Notes under the pieces: model-generated | Databases searched by the model: none | What the model was told of the DNA's origin: nothing | The model's input: only the letters and a program-made list of their open reading frames with translations | DNA from: Patiria pectinifera | Taxonomy: Eukaryota; Echinodermata; Asteroidea; Valvatida; Asterinidae | Direction: 5' to 3' | DNA length: 64,000 nucleotides | NCBI GenBank assembly: GCA_029964075.1 | Contig: CM057129.1 | Span: 22,497,430 to 22,561,429, forward strand | Program-made: the position numbers and the translations under genes | Shown: positions 47,391 through 60,163 of the stretch, piece after piece | Position numbering within the stretch: position 1 is the stretch's first letter | Layout: each line of letters starts with the position of its first letter

Positions 47391-49610
47391 ATGCACAAGG
47401 GTCAGCAACCTCTTGATGGACATGGCCCTGTGTCGACGAGACTGAGCCTTTGCTTCCTGTCCAACACTTGCTACATCCTGGCGAAACTGATTCACTCACT
47501 GAAACCACCGTTGAAACTTAAAGCCACATGCCAAAAACTGTTTAAGTCAACTCCACCTGTCAGCCACCCCTCTCCATATCTCTGTGCTAATGTAGTCCCT
47601 TCTTTCCTCCCCCCCTCCTCCAATTTAAAAACCAGTCCTAGGATCTCAACACAAACAAGGGCAGGATTTGGTGTCAATTAGATTAGTAGGTGGTGAAAAC
47701 TAAAGCCAAGTTCCAAAAATAGTTGACCAACAAAGAAATCCCCCCACCCATCATCAACCATGCAGTTCCCCCTCCCCATATCTCTTTCTATCAAGTCCCT
47801 CCTCCCCCTCCCCCACCTAAGTAAAAAATACAACCATTTCTATGATCCAAACAAAAGCAAGGGCAGGATTTGGTGTCAATTAGATCAGCACACCTTGAGA
47901 AAAGTATTAAAAGCCAAGTGCCACAAACTACTTTAGTCAAGCCCCACCTGTCATCAACTACCCCCAATCTCTGCCTACCTAGTCCCACCCCTGCCCCCAA
48001 GTTTAAAAACCATTCCTAGGATCCCAACAACAGCTAGGGCAGGATTTGGTGTCAATTAGATCAGCACGCGGGAAAAAAGCAAAGCCAAGTGCCACAAACT
48101 GTTTTAGTCAACCATCACCTGTCATCAACTATCCCCTATCTCTGCCTACCTAGTCCCACCCCCGCCCCAAAGTTTGAAAACCATTCCTAGGATCCCAACA
48201 CAACAATAGCTAGGGCAGGATTTGGTGTCAATTAGATCAGCACGGGAGAAAAGCAAAGCCAAGTGCCACAAACTGTTTTAGTCAACTATCACCTGTCATC
48301 AACTACCACCTATCTCTGCCTACCTAGTCCCACCCCTGCCCCAAAGTTTGAAAACCATTCCTAGGATCCCAACAACAGCTAGGGCAGGATTTGGTGTCAA
48401 TTAGATCAGCACGGGAGAAAAGCAAAGCCAAGTGCCACAAACTGCTTTAGTCAAGCCCAATCTGTCATCAACTACCCCCTATCTCTGCCTACCTAGCCTA
48501 GTCCCACCCCTGCCCCAAAGTTTGAAAACCATTCCTAGGATCCCCACAATAGCTAGGGCAGGATTTGGTGTCAATTAGATCAGCACGCGGAGAAAAGCAA
48601 AGCCAAGTGCCACAAACTGTTTTAGTCGACCATCATCTGTCACCAACTACCCCCTATCTCTGCCTACCTAGTCCCACCCCCACCCCAAAGTTTGAAAACC
48701 ATTCCTAGGATCCCAACAATAGCTAGGGCAGGATTTGGTGTCAATTAGATCAGCACGCGAAGAAAAGCAAAGCCAAGTGCCACAAACTACTTTAGTCAAC
48801 CATCACCTGTCATCAACTACCCCCAATCTCTGCCCATCTAGTCCCACCCCACCCCCAAGTTTGAAAACCATTCCTAGGATCCCAACAATAGCTAGGGCAG
48901 GATTTGGTGTCAATTGGATCAGCACGCGGAGAAAAGCAAAGCCAAGTGCCACAAACTGTTTTAGTCAACCATCACCTGTCATCAACTACCCCCAATCTCT
49001 GCCCATCTAGTCCCACCCCGCCCCCAAGTTTAAAAACCATTCCTAGGATCCCTACAAAGGCAAGGGCAGGATTTGGTGTCAATTGGATCAGCACGCGGAG
49101 AAAAGCAAAGCCAAGTGCCACAAACTGTTTTAGTCAACCATCACCTGTCATCAACTACCCCCTATCTCTGCCTACCTAGTCCCACCCCTGCCCCAAAGTT
49201 TGAAAACCATTCCTAGGATCCCAACAATAGCAAGGGCAGGATTTGGTGTCAATTAGATCAGCACGCGGAGAAAAGCAAAGCCAAGTGCCACAAACTGTTT
49301 TAGTCAACCATCACCTGTCATCAACTACCCCCTATCTCTGCCCATCTAGTCCCACCCCGCCCCCAAGTTTAAAAACCATTCCTAGGATCCCTACAAAGGC
49401 AAGGGCAGGATTTGGGTGTCAATTAGATTAGCACGCTTTGGGAACTAAAGCCACGTGCCAAAAACGGTTTCACTTTACCTCTACCTGTTATCAACCACCC
49501 CCATATCTCTACCCATCTAGTCCTGCCCCCCCCCCCTTTCCCAAGATTCCAACATAAGCAAGGGCAGGACTTGGGTGTCAATTAGATTAGCACATGCTGA
49601 AGCCGGGTCC
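47391..49610 (+). repeat. 169-bp satellite array, about 12 units
   Basis: GGGCAGGATTTGGTGTCAAT recurs near 47661, 47861, 48040, 48218, 48384, 48557, 48729, 48898, 49067, 49236, 49406 and 49564. Spacing settles at 166-173 bp in the centre and is exactly 169 between several units. Each unit also has CCAAGTGCCACAAACTGTTT, CCTGTCATCAACTACCCCC and ACCATTCCTAGGATCC. Units are most alike in the middle and diverge at both ends. Long open frames over it are by-products of the repetition. Confidence 0.92.
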
Positions 49611-50825
49611 CCTAAGATCCCCAACTTCCCCTCTTTGAAAATTGATCCGGAACAAAATAGTCGACACCTTTGGGAGTTTGCTGCCTGTTAATGTTGTCTC
49701 TCTCTAAAGAAAGTGAGGTGCCAAAAATATTGCACCCCAGGGCTAACAAACTAGGTCATTCATGGCTCGGGCGCTAAATGAGAGAAGGCTAGCCAAAGGT
49801 GCCAGGTGACAGAACTCCAGTTGGTCGTGATTAACGGGGATTAGAAGTTGTCGCCTCTTCGCCTGAAGGCGGACTGTGTTTCACTGACAGACGAGCTGAG
49901 TCGAGTGTGAAGTTTTTACACAATGATTTAACTTGCGGACTGAGAGAGAGATCATATTGCAGTTGAGTTCACCCGGAAAAAAAAAGGTCCTTTTAATTTT
50001 TTTCTCAGGTGTTAATGTGATACCAGACATGGGATTAGCCGATTAAATGGTCTTTGCGTAGATAATAAAAAACGGAAATCCCATGCAATTGGATCCAGGT
50101 GCAGTGGCAGGTGTTAATTCGAATGCTGATGTTGGGGAATTTTTTGTTTCCGCTAACGAAACCATGTGTTGTAACTTGTAACTTGGATAAAGACATCAAC
50201 TGATAGAATTTTCAGATCACTGTAAGAGGCCAAAAGAATCAGCAAGTTTTTTTGATTTGAAGACTACAACCCCAGTCACACTTGACCAGTTCAACACAAT
50301 TAATCCTTCCTACCAAAATCACCACCAAAGCCATGCACAATGGCACCCCCCCCCCCAAAAAAATACTACAGTGCAACATTTTCATGAGGACAGACAGAGC
50401 ATCCAGTCCAAAATATTGTGGAATATTTCTCACCACTGATTCTTTGGGAAATAACCCATTCTTCAATTGAGAGATTAAATATATCATGGGCTTATCTGCA
50501 AAACTCATTCTTGTCGGTCACATCCTGCGGTCACATTTGGGAATACAAGCTGATTTTGAGAAGAATTTAATGTGACTTTTCACAGGCAGTATATTCTATT
50601 TCATCGTCTGTTGTGTGTTGGACTCCATTATTTAGAAATGGTTCTGTAGTGGTGTCAGGGAACCTTAGAGGAAAATGTAGGTTTGAGGTTGGCAGGAGAC
50701 CAGTTGCCTTTGACAATGCCAATCACACGGTCCTCAAATCATGAGTAAGTTTGTCGGAATGATTTGTTCTTCTCGCACATTTTCAAAGTTCTACAAAAGT
50801 GGTATAATGTGTTTAGGGTTCAAAG

Positions 50826-51261
50826 TAGGGCTGTCCATTTTCGGGTAATTTAGTATTCGATTACTCGAAACTGCATTTGACCGAATATTCGGATATTCGA
50901 AACTGCCAGCTGCAACTGTGTGCCGTGCCGGTCAATAGTTGCACACAGAGCGCGTCAGTTCAAATTTGCATGCAGCAATCCATATTGGGCGCCGGAGTGT
51001 TTTGCACTAAGTATTTCATAACTGTAAAATGGCTTTAACCTGGTAAAAGGATAAGAACAATGAACCGCGGTCGACAAAAAAGATACAGTCAAAGAAAAAA
51101 AGTGGCCCCTGACAGTAAAACGCTGCAACTTTTTGATAAAACAAAATCACAGTTGTGTGTGTATGTGCGTAGTTGTTTTTTTTCCCCAAATATTCAAAGC
51201 TATTCGAATATTCGGATGATTATCGAATATTCAAGTTTTCAGTATATTAGGGACAGCCCTA
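50826..51261. mobile_element. hAT-type MITE with TAGGGCTGTCC ends
   Basis: Ends TAGGGCTGTCC and GGGACAGCCCTA; subterminal CGAATATTCGGATATTCG words face their complements. Flanked by GTTCAAAG (50818-50825) and GTTTAGAG (51262-51269), an 8-bp duplication with two differences. A 436-bp body, non-autonomous. Confidence 0.8.
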
Positions 51262-52330
51262 GTTTAGAGAAATCATGTATTTCATTCTGTGAAATGTGGA
51301 GCCACTAAAAGACTATAACGTTGTAGCATATGTAAGCGACAAGTTTATGTGGAGTGCTGATTTTGAGATTGTGATGAAACAACGGGACTCTTCTCGATTA
51401 GATTGTGTTGGGGTTTACCTGTCGGGGAAACTTATTAGTAGATTGAAAATGAAATGGTATTTGTGAAGGTTGTTTTTATTATACCAGCTCCAAACACCAA
51501 ACCATAGTTTTAGATGTAAACCAGAAGAAAATATGCAAACACAGAGGGTTATTGTGTCAAAATGACCAAATTTTTTTCCACAAAACTTTAGTCCGGATAT
51601 CAATGCAGATATTAGTAGGATAGGTAGATGTTAAGTTTTGTTGTTGCCCAATATTGGCCAATGCACTGTTTAAGGACAGCATGGTGCTAATTAGTCATGA
51701 AGGTTTAAATATACTGCTACTAAAAAAAGATCAATTTCACTTTGCCCACATTGTGGTTAGCATTCCAATTTGGGATCTAGCCAGACCCAACTTCAGTGAA
51801 GTGTCCAACCAACGTTTTGGCAAGATTCCAAATTGAGATGTATCCACCGCGTGCTGTAGTCAGGAAGGATTTGGGGTTTTGTGGGTTAGCTTCGTGCATG
51901 AGCCTCTGGGACAAAGTTGATTGACATTTTTAATGGAGAGGAATCTGATTTCAAAACCGCTCGCTAAAGCGTAAATTTGAAGGGCTTTAGTCTGCATATG
52001 GTCTTCCTCAATAGACTGCGAGCTAGAGAATTGTGTCTGCATTGGTTTTGGGTGCATCTGATAAAAACCACAGGGTGTTTAGCCAGGATTTGAACACTTT
52101 GTCTGTCAAATGTCCACCATACATCTTCCACTTTTCCAGTTTCTCAGAAATTGGTACATGGTAATTACAGTCAAATTTATGTCTTGGGAAAATGAGAAAG
52201 GCTCTTTCACATTATCCAAAATCTGTGCGGGCCTGTGTCAAATCCCGAGATTTCAGAAACCCTTGCTCTAGCAAGAATCCAACAAGGCTTCTACACGGGT
52301 CTCCTACAGTCCATCCTTGGTCAGGACCAG

Positions 52331-52480
52331 GCAGTGGCGTAGCCAGGAATTTTTCAGTGGGGGGGCTGGAACATTTCATGAGGGGGGCGTCATGTAGATC
52401 AATGATAATTTTTTTAGAAACTCAAAATCTCAGTGGGGGGACTGGGGCTGTCGCCCCCGGCCCCCAACTTGGGTAGAAAA
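52331..52480 (+). mobile_element. Fragment with CAGTGGCGTAGCCAGG end
   Basis: CAGTGGCGTAGCCAGGAATT followed by G-rich and CCCCCGGCCCCC text is a common end of non-autonomous DNA elements in invertebrates. The opposite end is not found, so this is a one-ended fragment. Confidence 0.4.
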
Positions 52481-53035
52481 AATCCAAAATCCACACCTCA
52501 ACGGTAGGCCTTATCAACCTGTGTAAAATTGCACCCGGTTTTGCTTGTGGTGTTTATTTCTACATGAGTGGACAAGACGATTGTGTGAAAAGGGGTAAAG
52601 CTGAGGATGCAATGGATAGTATCAGAGACATCTCCCAAGGGTTCCTTCAAGATACTTGAAGTTATCAAGATACTTGAAGTTATCTGGAACAGTGTGACAA
52701 TTTTTCCCGTTTTAACCAACTTCTTAAAATTTCTTGTCAAAATTTAAATTGTCAGTCCAGGTCACTCATGCAAACTATTAGGTTCCCCGTGGAGAGATAA
52801 TTCAAGTTTTTTATGAGGTCTCTCATTATCTCATTCAACCCTTTGTGCAACATCCACATCCACATCCAGTTTCTAATCGATGATCACTTAGATAAACCAG
52901 TCCCCCAGGTAGCGTACCACTTTCATCAACTCTCTGCAGGTTATTCTCCCAAGAGGCAGTTTTTTAGGAAGTTCCAATCAAGTTAATACAAGGTACTTTC
53001 GTCTACTATCAATCTTTAGCTTGACCCCAATTACC

Positions 53036-53275
53036 CCAGGTACATGTATGTGATTCCATGGTGGTTGTGTTCTTGGGCAAGACACCCTACATTGTACTTT
53101 GTTACCTCCTTACTACCCAGGGTGGGTAAAACTGTAGCCATGGGGTGGAGACAAGATTGCGCTGATCTTGAGCTGCTGCAGAAAACTGGTCTCATGGCCT
53201 GATTAAAGGGGTAATTATTGTGGAGCACTTCAAAACTGGTGTAAAGTGTTTCACAATTGCCACATTATTATCATT
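53036..53275 (+). repeat. tRNA-derived SINE (TTGGGCAAGACACTT type), second copy
   Basis: Body GTTCTTGGGCAAGACACC, GTCTCATGGCCTGATTAAA and GGTGTAAAGTGTTTCAC, with a TTATTATCATTTT tail, matches 20886-21137. The tRNA-like head is degraded. Confidence 0.7.
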
Positions 53276-53881
53276 TTAGGAGTAGACAGCTTTATTTAAT
53301 GTCTTTGTCACTGAATTTAAATAACAACCTATATTCGGTGACGGCAATCTGCGGAAGTGGTTTATCCGGCGTCATACACACGCACATGCACCACTGATTA
53401 CTAACGCCCATTGACTAAACATTTTCAATGCTACTCCATGTGTCGTGGGCGCGGTTTAAGTCAAAATGACGTTCACACTTACGAACCGGATTGATATGCC
53501 AAACAGCAGGTTGACTTTTTTTAATACTGAATGAGACACAAGCCCAGCTCGTCAGTCTGATGTGCTCGTCTGCCAAGTCTCGAGTGTTAATTACAGCAGA
53601 CCCTTGGGGAGCAGCCCCACGTCCTGTTGATGTTATGGGAGAAAACTGCCAGCGCAATGCGAGAGTTGTGAACACTCGTCACTTCAAAATTAAACGCGCT
53701 TATCTGGTTGGAGACCTGGGATGATCACGTTTTGAGAATCCGTCAGACTTCCTGGAAATGTGTCCCTTGTTAAAGTAGTAGACAGAGTACATGCTTTTTT
53801 TCCCTTTGGATACGACTCTTTTATATTTATAGCGTTATAACTGTTCAAGAACAAGACAAGGCAAGCCTAGTAAAGTTGTTC

Positions 53882-54822
53882 CAGAGTTGTAACGAGTCAC
53901 TGATTTTTGTGACTCGAGTCGAGTCGAGTCATTTTAAAGAAGTGACTCGAGTCGAGTCGAGTCATTAGGTCAACAAGGTCGAGTCGAGTCGAGTCGCGTC
54001 ACAGTGTGTGGTCGAGTCGAGTCGAGTCGAGTCAAGTATTTAGCTCGAGTCAATTCGAGTCACAAATATTTGAACACTACAATAAATTACAATAAAAAGC
54101 AACAAACACAAGAGAGAAAGAATACAAGGCACCAGTCTATTACGAAAATCCAAAGACATAAAGTATGCTGTATGGTACCCAACCTACAGTTTCCATTGTT
54201 AGCTCACGTCACAGATAAGAAGATGTGAAACTTCGGTCTTATAACTGGTTTGGCTTCAGGTCTAGATTTTGTTGTTCGCTGATCGCTGACAACGTCAAAA
54301 CCTAATTACATTATACAAAACTGTTTCTGATTATTTAAAGGTGGTCCCGTCCGTATCCATTTTTTGTGTGAAATCGGGACATAAATTTAGCCAGCGTTCC
54401 ACCAAGAGCTTTATAAGAAATCGCCCGAAACCAACGATGAAACCACAGATTGAGAAATGCGTTTCAAGTCTGGTTCCGGGTTTAGCATTACATGCTATAG
54501 AACCACAGACGGCCGCTGTATATGAACGTACATGTACATTATTCGCGACGTGAACAAAAACTGGCAACGCGAACGGTCATTGCAAATATTTTTCGCAAGT
54601 AAGTTTTGCTTTTATTTTTTGGACTCGAGTCTTATTAGCCTTCCTCGAGTCGAGTCGAGTCATTCTGATGAGGGACTCGAGTCGAGTCGAGTCATTTGCT
54701 CGCAGTGACTCGAGTCGAGTCGAGTCATTTACCCGTCGGGACTCGAGTCGAGTCGAGTCACCAAAAAATGTGACTTGAGTCCGACTCGAGTCGAGTCATT
54801 GACTCGAGTCATTACAACTCTG
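53882..54822. mobile_element. hAT-type element built of GAGTC repeats
   Basis: A 941-bp element with ends CAGAGTTGTAACGAGTC and the reverse complement of CAGAGTTGTAATGACTCGAG. Flanked by AGTTGTTC (53874-53881) and AGTCGTTC (54823-54830), an 8-bp duplication with one difference. Blocks of GACTCGAGTCGAGTCGAGTC fill 53912-54062 and 54624-54805. The interior (54065-54620) is unrelated and non-coding. CAGAG ends and 8-bp duplications are the hAT signature. Confidence 0.88.
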
Positions 54823-57756
54823 AGTCGTTCACAGAGCGCACAGAATTGTGTTTGATTTTTTTCAGAATGACTATTCACTGGAAGTCTTTTCATGCATCAA
54901 GTTCACACAATGGACCATTCGTTGGTGTTATGGGGTAATCCTATAGACTAATTTGATGACAGCCATTTTCTGCGATGGCGCCAGGGTCGTGGGAGTCGCG
55001 CTCAGGTAGTACGCAATAAACTCTGGGGTTCCTTCGACCAATAGAGCTACCAAATGGATGCGCGCCTCGTCTTTAAGATCGCGTGCAGCATGCACGGCCC
55101 GGACACCACCGCAAAAATGGCTTCTAATTTTGTTCAGCGAATAACAATACCACTTTTCGGCTCACAAGTAGCAGTCAGTTGGGGAGTCAGTCAGTCAGTG
55201 AGATACATGTAGATATAAAGATAACACTATGCTGACACACTGAGACCAGCAAAAAAGTGGGTATTACTTCCAACAATACGTTTTTCATCATCATCCTTTG
55301 ACTATAAGTTTTTCTCCACATGGAGCCCCTCAATTTTTTCAAACAAGGATAAGCCAGTTCAGTATCTCAATGAAGTAGTCTAGTAATAAAACGGAAGCGT
55401 CTTGTAATCACGGTGTTACGCAAACACCCGTTCTGCTTTTAATTAAAGCGCAAGCGTCATTCGACCGTCTCCTTGCACGGTCATGCACCATCAGTGAGCA
55501 TTTGATTATCCCGAATAACCTGTGACCCATATCATTGTGCGCATGCATATATATTTCAAATACAGGACTTGCTTATTATTAGGGAACAGTAGATATAAGA
55601 CAGGTATGTATAAAAAAAAAAAAATTTGCAGTGTTTAGGGTTCTGTAAATGAATGGGCTGAGGGTGTAAGCATTTCCCCCCCCTTTTTTTTTTAGAAGTG
55701 AATCTTATGTGCACACTCTATACACTCACGTATGTATTTGGTCTGATAAGGGTTGGGACCTGGCTGAAAGTTCACCTGTGTTTTTGGCATTTGGCCATGG
55801 GTTTAAGGTGTTATCTTACTGGGTCATAGTCAGGCTTGTGAACAGGTGCTATAGTTGCTTAAATCCCTCCGTTCCTCACCTCCAAAAGACCAGGCGCCAA
55901 TTTCACATACTGTGATGTGCTGATTTGCCTGTCCAAGGGTTATGCGTACCGTCTGCACTTGAGTGCAGGAGGTCTCGGCTGTAAGTCCCCATCAGAGCAA
56001 GCCCGCAAAGTTTTCTGACAACCTCTCAGATAGCCCTGAGTACACACTGCTCATGCCATTTTGTCGGTGAAGGCAAGAACCCAACAGCTTATACACAAAT
56101 CTGCAAGGACCCCAACCAAGTTCCATGTGCTGTACAGATTGTCCAGTCGGCCCCAGCTGACACGAGTTTACCTTTAATTTGGTAGATTTGAATCTGTTAT
56201 GCCATTGCCTTATCAGCAACGAGCATATCATGAGTCACATGTAGGGCTCAAACGAACCCCTAGGACCAGGCCCCAATCTGAATTTGTAATCGGCCTTAGT
56301 TGTTTGTGCATCCCCTGTTCCGTTCCTTCAGAGCACTTCTGTCCACTGTCGCTGCGTTGCTTAGATGCACTGCTGTGTCCGAACTGAACACGGTAATCAC
56401 AGATGCTGTTTGAGGTTTCAGACTTCCGTATTTTGATAAGATTTGGCTAATTTCATGGAGAGATTGGTAACCTCAATCCTTTCTTGGGAATTTATGTGAT
56501 CGTATAATAAAAAATTTGGAGGGTGGGGATGTGGTTTGAGTAAGGCTTCACGCTTGCATTTTGACTGAAATCTTCATGGTTTATTTAGGAAATCTAGCTT
56601 ATTAACAGGCAGTTTCAGATTTCTAGTCTGAGTTGCTAGGTACTCAGTGAGAGTGGATAGTGGATGCATTAACTTGAAACTCATTGCTGCTGATTGATGA
56701 GAAGTTTGTGGTGCCAGCTTTTTTTACTTTGAACCTCAAATAAGAACTGTAGATGATCAGTCGGCATGCATTTGGCAGCAGCACCGGTAACTGCTAGTTC
56801 TTCCAACTGTTCCTGTCACTGTCATGGTCAATAATCTGTCTTAGTTTTAATTGGCCATCTTCATCTGCAGGTGTTGTTGAACATACTGTGGGATGTCTGT
56901 TGATGACATGGCCTGCATTTGTACATGCAGGTGTCACCAGCAGATGGCGCTCGGTGACCACTCCTAAAAGATCCATTGCATGTGTTTGCCGGTTTCCTGT
57001 GTTTGCTGGTTTCCTGTGTTCATGGTGCAAAGTATGCACAAGTGATATGCACAAACCAGTTCCAATTAGCTTGAGGGCAAGTTGAACAGCAGCAGTGCAT
57101 TTAAGAATCTCGTCTAACTTTCTTTCTGCAAACTATTAAGGGTGTACTTGTACACAGAGTCTGGTCTTCTCAACAGAGCTTAGGAAGGGCCAATTGCATG
57201 CAACCACTGTTGCGGGCAGTGAAATTTGTGACCGGAATGCATCCAAGCATTGGGGCACAGCAGAGATGGTGCCAAGTGTCCTACAAAGTAGTACTGTTTT
57301 ATATTTTTTTTCAGTGAGGATATAGCTAGCTACCCACCGAGGTCATAGGGGTCATGTCATGGATTCAGTGTGGACAAAAGAGGGCGCTGTGTCACCTGGC
57401 GAACAATAGCTCATCGGCGATGCATGTATAGTGGTCCCCAGTCTCCTTCATTTTTTTTACTAAAATAATTACAGAAGTGCGAACCAGTCTAGAGAGGCAG
57501 GGTTTATGCGTACTGTGTGTCACAGGGGAGAGGCATTGGGAGTGAACACATACCCATGAAACAACCTCACTGTGGGAAGATGTCCTCCTAAATGGTCCTT
57601 CACACCTCTCTCTTTTTCACCACTGAGGGCGTATTTGAGCACTACATCCATTCCATAAAGGTGTTCAAATGATCAGACCAGGAATGTACATGTAGTACTC
57701 TCAATGTATCAGCTCTCCAAATATTAAACCATTGCTATGACGTCACACTATTGTTA

Positions 57757-58395
57757 AAAGTGTGGATTCGGATCTACGAATCTCTTACACTGGTCACAAA
57801 GTGTGGATTCGGAACGACAAATCTTTAGTAAAGTGTGGATTCGGAATTACGAATCCACACTTTGAACATGTCGGACAATTGTTCTCCATAATGAGCATGA
57901 ATAGGACAGTCTGCATGAAAATTTGCTTTCCGAAAATTACCAATGCATCTTCACTGTCAGATTCTCTGCCGTCACTGCAAAATCTACTTTTAGTCAGAAA
58001 GAAATCATCGTCTGAACCATCCATTTTGACGTAAGGAGCCTATACACACAAAATGACTTGGTTGTATGGGTGTGGCGATACACATGCTAAACACACCAGG
58101 AACAAATGTTGCAACCTGACGCCACTTCCGCACTTGTGTGCAAACTCTATGGAGAGTCATTTCAAGTATTTCCCAATAAAATTGGAAACATTTCTCAGTG
58201 TCAGATTCATGTCTTATCGTCATTTTTGCAACGAATGACCTTCATTGAGATGATATATGAAGGAAAAAGTGGCGTCAGGTTGCAACATTCTTTCCAATAC
58301 TTCTGTTGACGCAATGGTTTAAGTCAAAGAATACACTCGCAAGTGTGGATTCTTAATCGCGCCTCGTGAATTCTTAAATTATGAATCCACACTTT
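57757..58395. mobile_element. MITE with AAAGTGTGGATTC ends, carrying a nested MITE
   Basis: Left end AAAGTGTGGATTC (57757-57769) with two further copies at about 57799 and 57831; right end GAATCCACACTTT (58383-58395). A complete GTTGCAACCTGACGC element (58106-58289) sits inside. No clear target duplication. Confidence 0.6.
58106..58289. mobile_element. GTTGCAACCTGACGC MITE, best copy
   Basis: Inverted ends AATGTTGCAACCTGACGCCA and TGGCGTCAGGTTGCAACATT are perfect complements. The interior carries CAGATTCATGTCTTATCGTC and ACCTTCATTGAGATGATATA, as at 12945-13095 and 8292-8585. Confidence 0.8.
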
Positions 58396-59875
58396 CCCGT
58401 GTATTCTCCTTAACCTCCGCAACAGAGAGGAGTTAGCAAGTTTAAGAAAGAGTGCCCAAGTTTCTGTCACTCTTAAGAGATGCTTTAGGGGGGAAAGTGA
58501 TTACATTCAATAAGCTCTCCAGAGAAATCGGACACAGGGTTAGCAGTAATCTGTCCCTTCTGGTATTTTCCCCCAAAAAAGTCCAGATGGGCCAACCCCA
58601 TCCTGCAGTTGATTTTCTCCCTCAATTATTGGCCCAGGTTGAGGGACGGGAACAGGTAGAAAGGTCAGGAGCACTGGCTGCAATCGATAAACGGAGGAAA
58701 TATTTACAGACAGGATTAATGTTAGGCAGACAGGTTACGTTGAGGGTAGAATGTCTCCAAAAGGTCAGACGCTCTTTCAAGAGGGGGAGGTTCTCTTGGA
58801 GGAAAGAGTCTGTTAAAAAAAAGCGGGATTTGATTACTGAAATGCTTTAAACTTGTTGGAACAAATAGGAAAAGAAGGGGGTAGAGCCGGTACTGTGAAA
58901 GATCTCCAAAAGTCTGGCCGCCGTGGAAAATGAAAGTAGCAGCCTCCCTGGATGTCTGTCAACACAGATTCCCGAATCCTTTCCGGTATTCACATGTTTT
59001 CATTTCCATCCCAACCTTATCTGCCAACATGGGGTGAATCACAAATTACTGGCAAACCCGAAACAGCTGTGTTTGGCGATGCGGGTGACGCGGGTTTCAG
59101 GGGAGTCGATGCCTGTCATGCAACCCCCTCCCCTCTCACCTCCCCCCCCCCCTTCACTCTCTCTCTCTCTCTCACCCTCTACTCCATAATTCCTCCTGGT
59201 ACCGTGGGGACCGCGTATAGTGGTACAATGCTGTCACTGTTATTGATTGAGATGTTGACCAGTTTATCAGGGAGAGACAGGCACAGATGAGTCAAGACAG
59301 CTTTATAGCCGTCATTCCATGTGCTCGCCAGGCAACATAGTTCCAAAACAAGTCACCCATGCGATATTAGGCCAGGGTGATGGGGGAATTAGCTTGAAGT
59401 TAGGGATCACTTGTTAAAAACAAAAAAAAAGAAATTGGTTCCCTCATGAAAGGTCAGCTCTAAGCTAAGCTAGGATCTGACAGACTTCAAATGGAGCCAT
59501 CTGACTGAGAATCTGTTCCCGAGTCCAAAGGTCTTTTACACACTTTGGTCTTGCCTATCCACGTTGAAATCAACAGGAATCCAAAGTGATTGAAACTAGT
59601 TCCCATCAAAAACGGGCCAACAAGGCTTACCATTCATATTTACAGCAGTCTGTTCACAGATTGAGGATAGATTTTTGAAAAGTTTTACCCGAGTAGAGCG
59701 TGGTCAACCCCCTTCCCAACTACAGCTGGATTTTACCCGTGTAGATCACTGGACCCATGTAGAAGCCGTGTTGGATTCTTGCTTGTGTGAATCGGGTATC
59801 TTGGATATAGCTAGCTACGCAGGTCCAACACAGGGATTTTGGATAGTGTGCAAGGGTCTTCCATGTAAATGTTAA

Positions 59876-60163
59876 AAGGAAGATACCACATTTGCAAACA
59901 TCAAAAAAGGAAATGATCAAATTATCACGAAATACTTGTAAATTACAAGTATTCTTGTAATTACAGCATCCTGTAAAATGGTGGCTCCTGGTGTGCTGAC
60001 ATTTTCAAGAAAAACTGTATTTTGATTTGTTGTCTTGGTTTTTCCAGCATACAAGCCCAAAACGTGAAACAAGTCAGTTAAACAATATTTGCTATAACAT
60101 ACTAATCCTCCAAATCGATTTATTTCTGAAAAGTGCAGCAAAAGCAAATGTTGTACATTCCCT
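59876..60163. mobile_element. TTAA-flanked MITE, copy 3 (short form)
   Basis: A 288-bp element, ends AAGGAAGATACCACATTTGC and the reverse complement of AGGGAATGTACAACATTTGC, TTAA at 59872-59875 and 60164-60167. It lacks the central part of copies 1 and 2, so it is an internal-deletion derivative. Confidence 0.85.

Noticed and set aside
48735-49431. Series of overlapping plus-strand open frames with SSTTPNLCPSSPTPPPSL text
   Set aside because: They repeat every 169 bp with the satellite unit. 169 is not a multiple of three, so they cannot be one repeated protein domain; they only reflect stop-free satellite sequence.
58922-59290. Overlapping frames of 88 and 112 codons with proline/serine text
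   Set aside because: They run through a C-rich stretch and a CT microsatellite at about 59155, and lack splice context or recognisable motifs.
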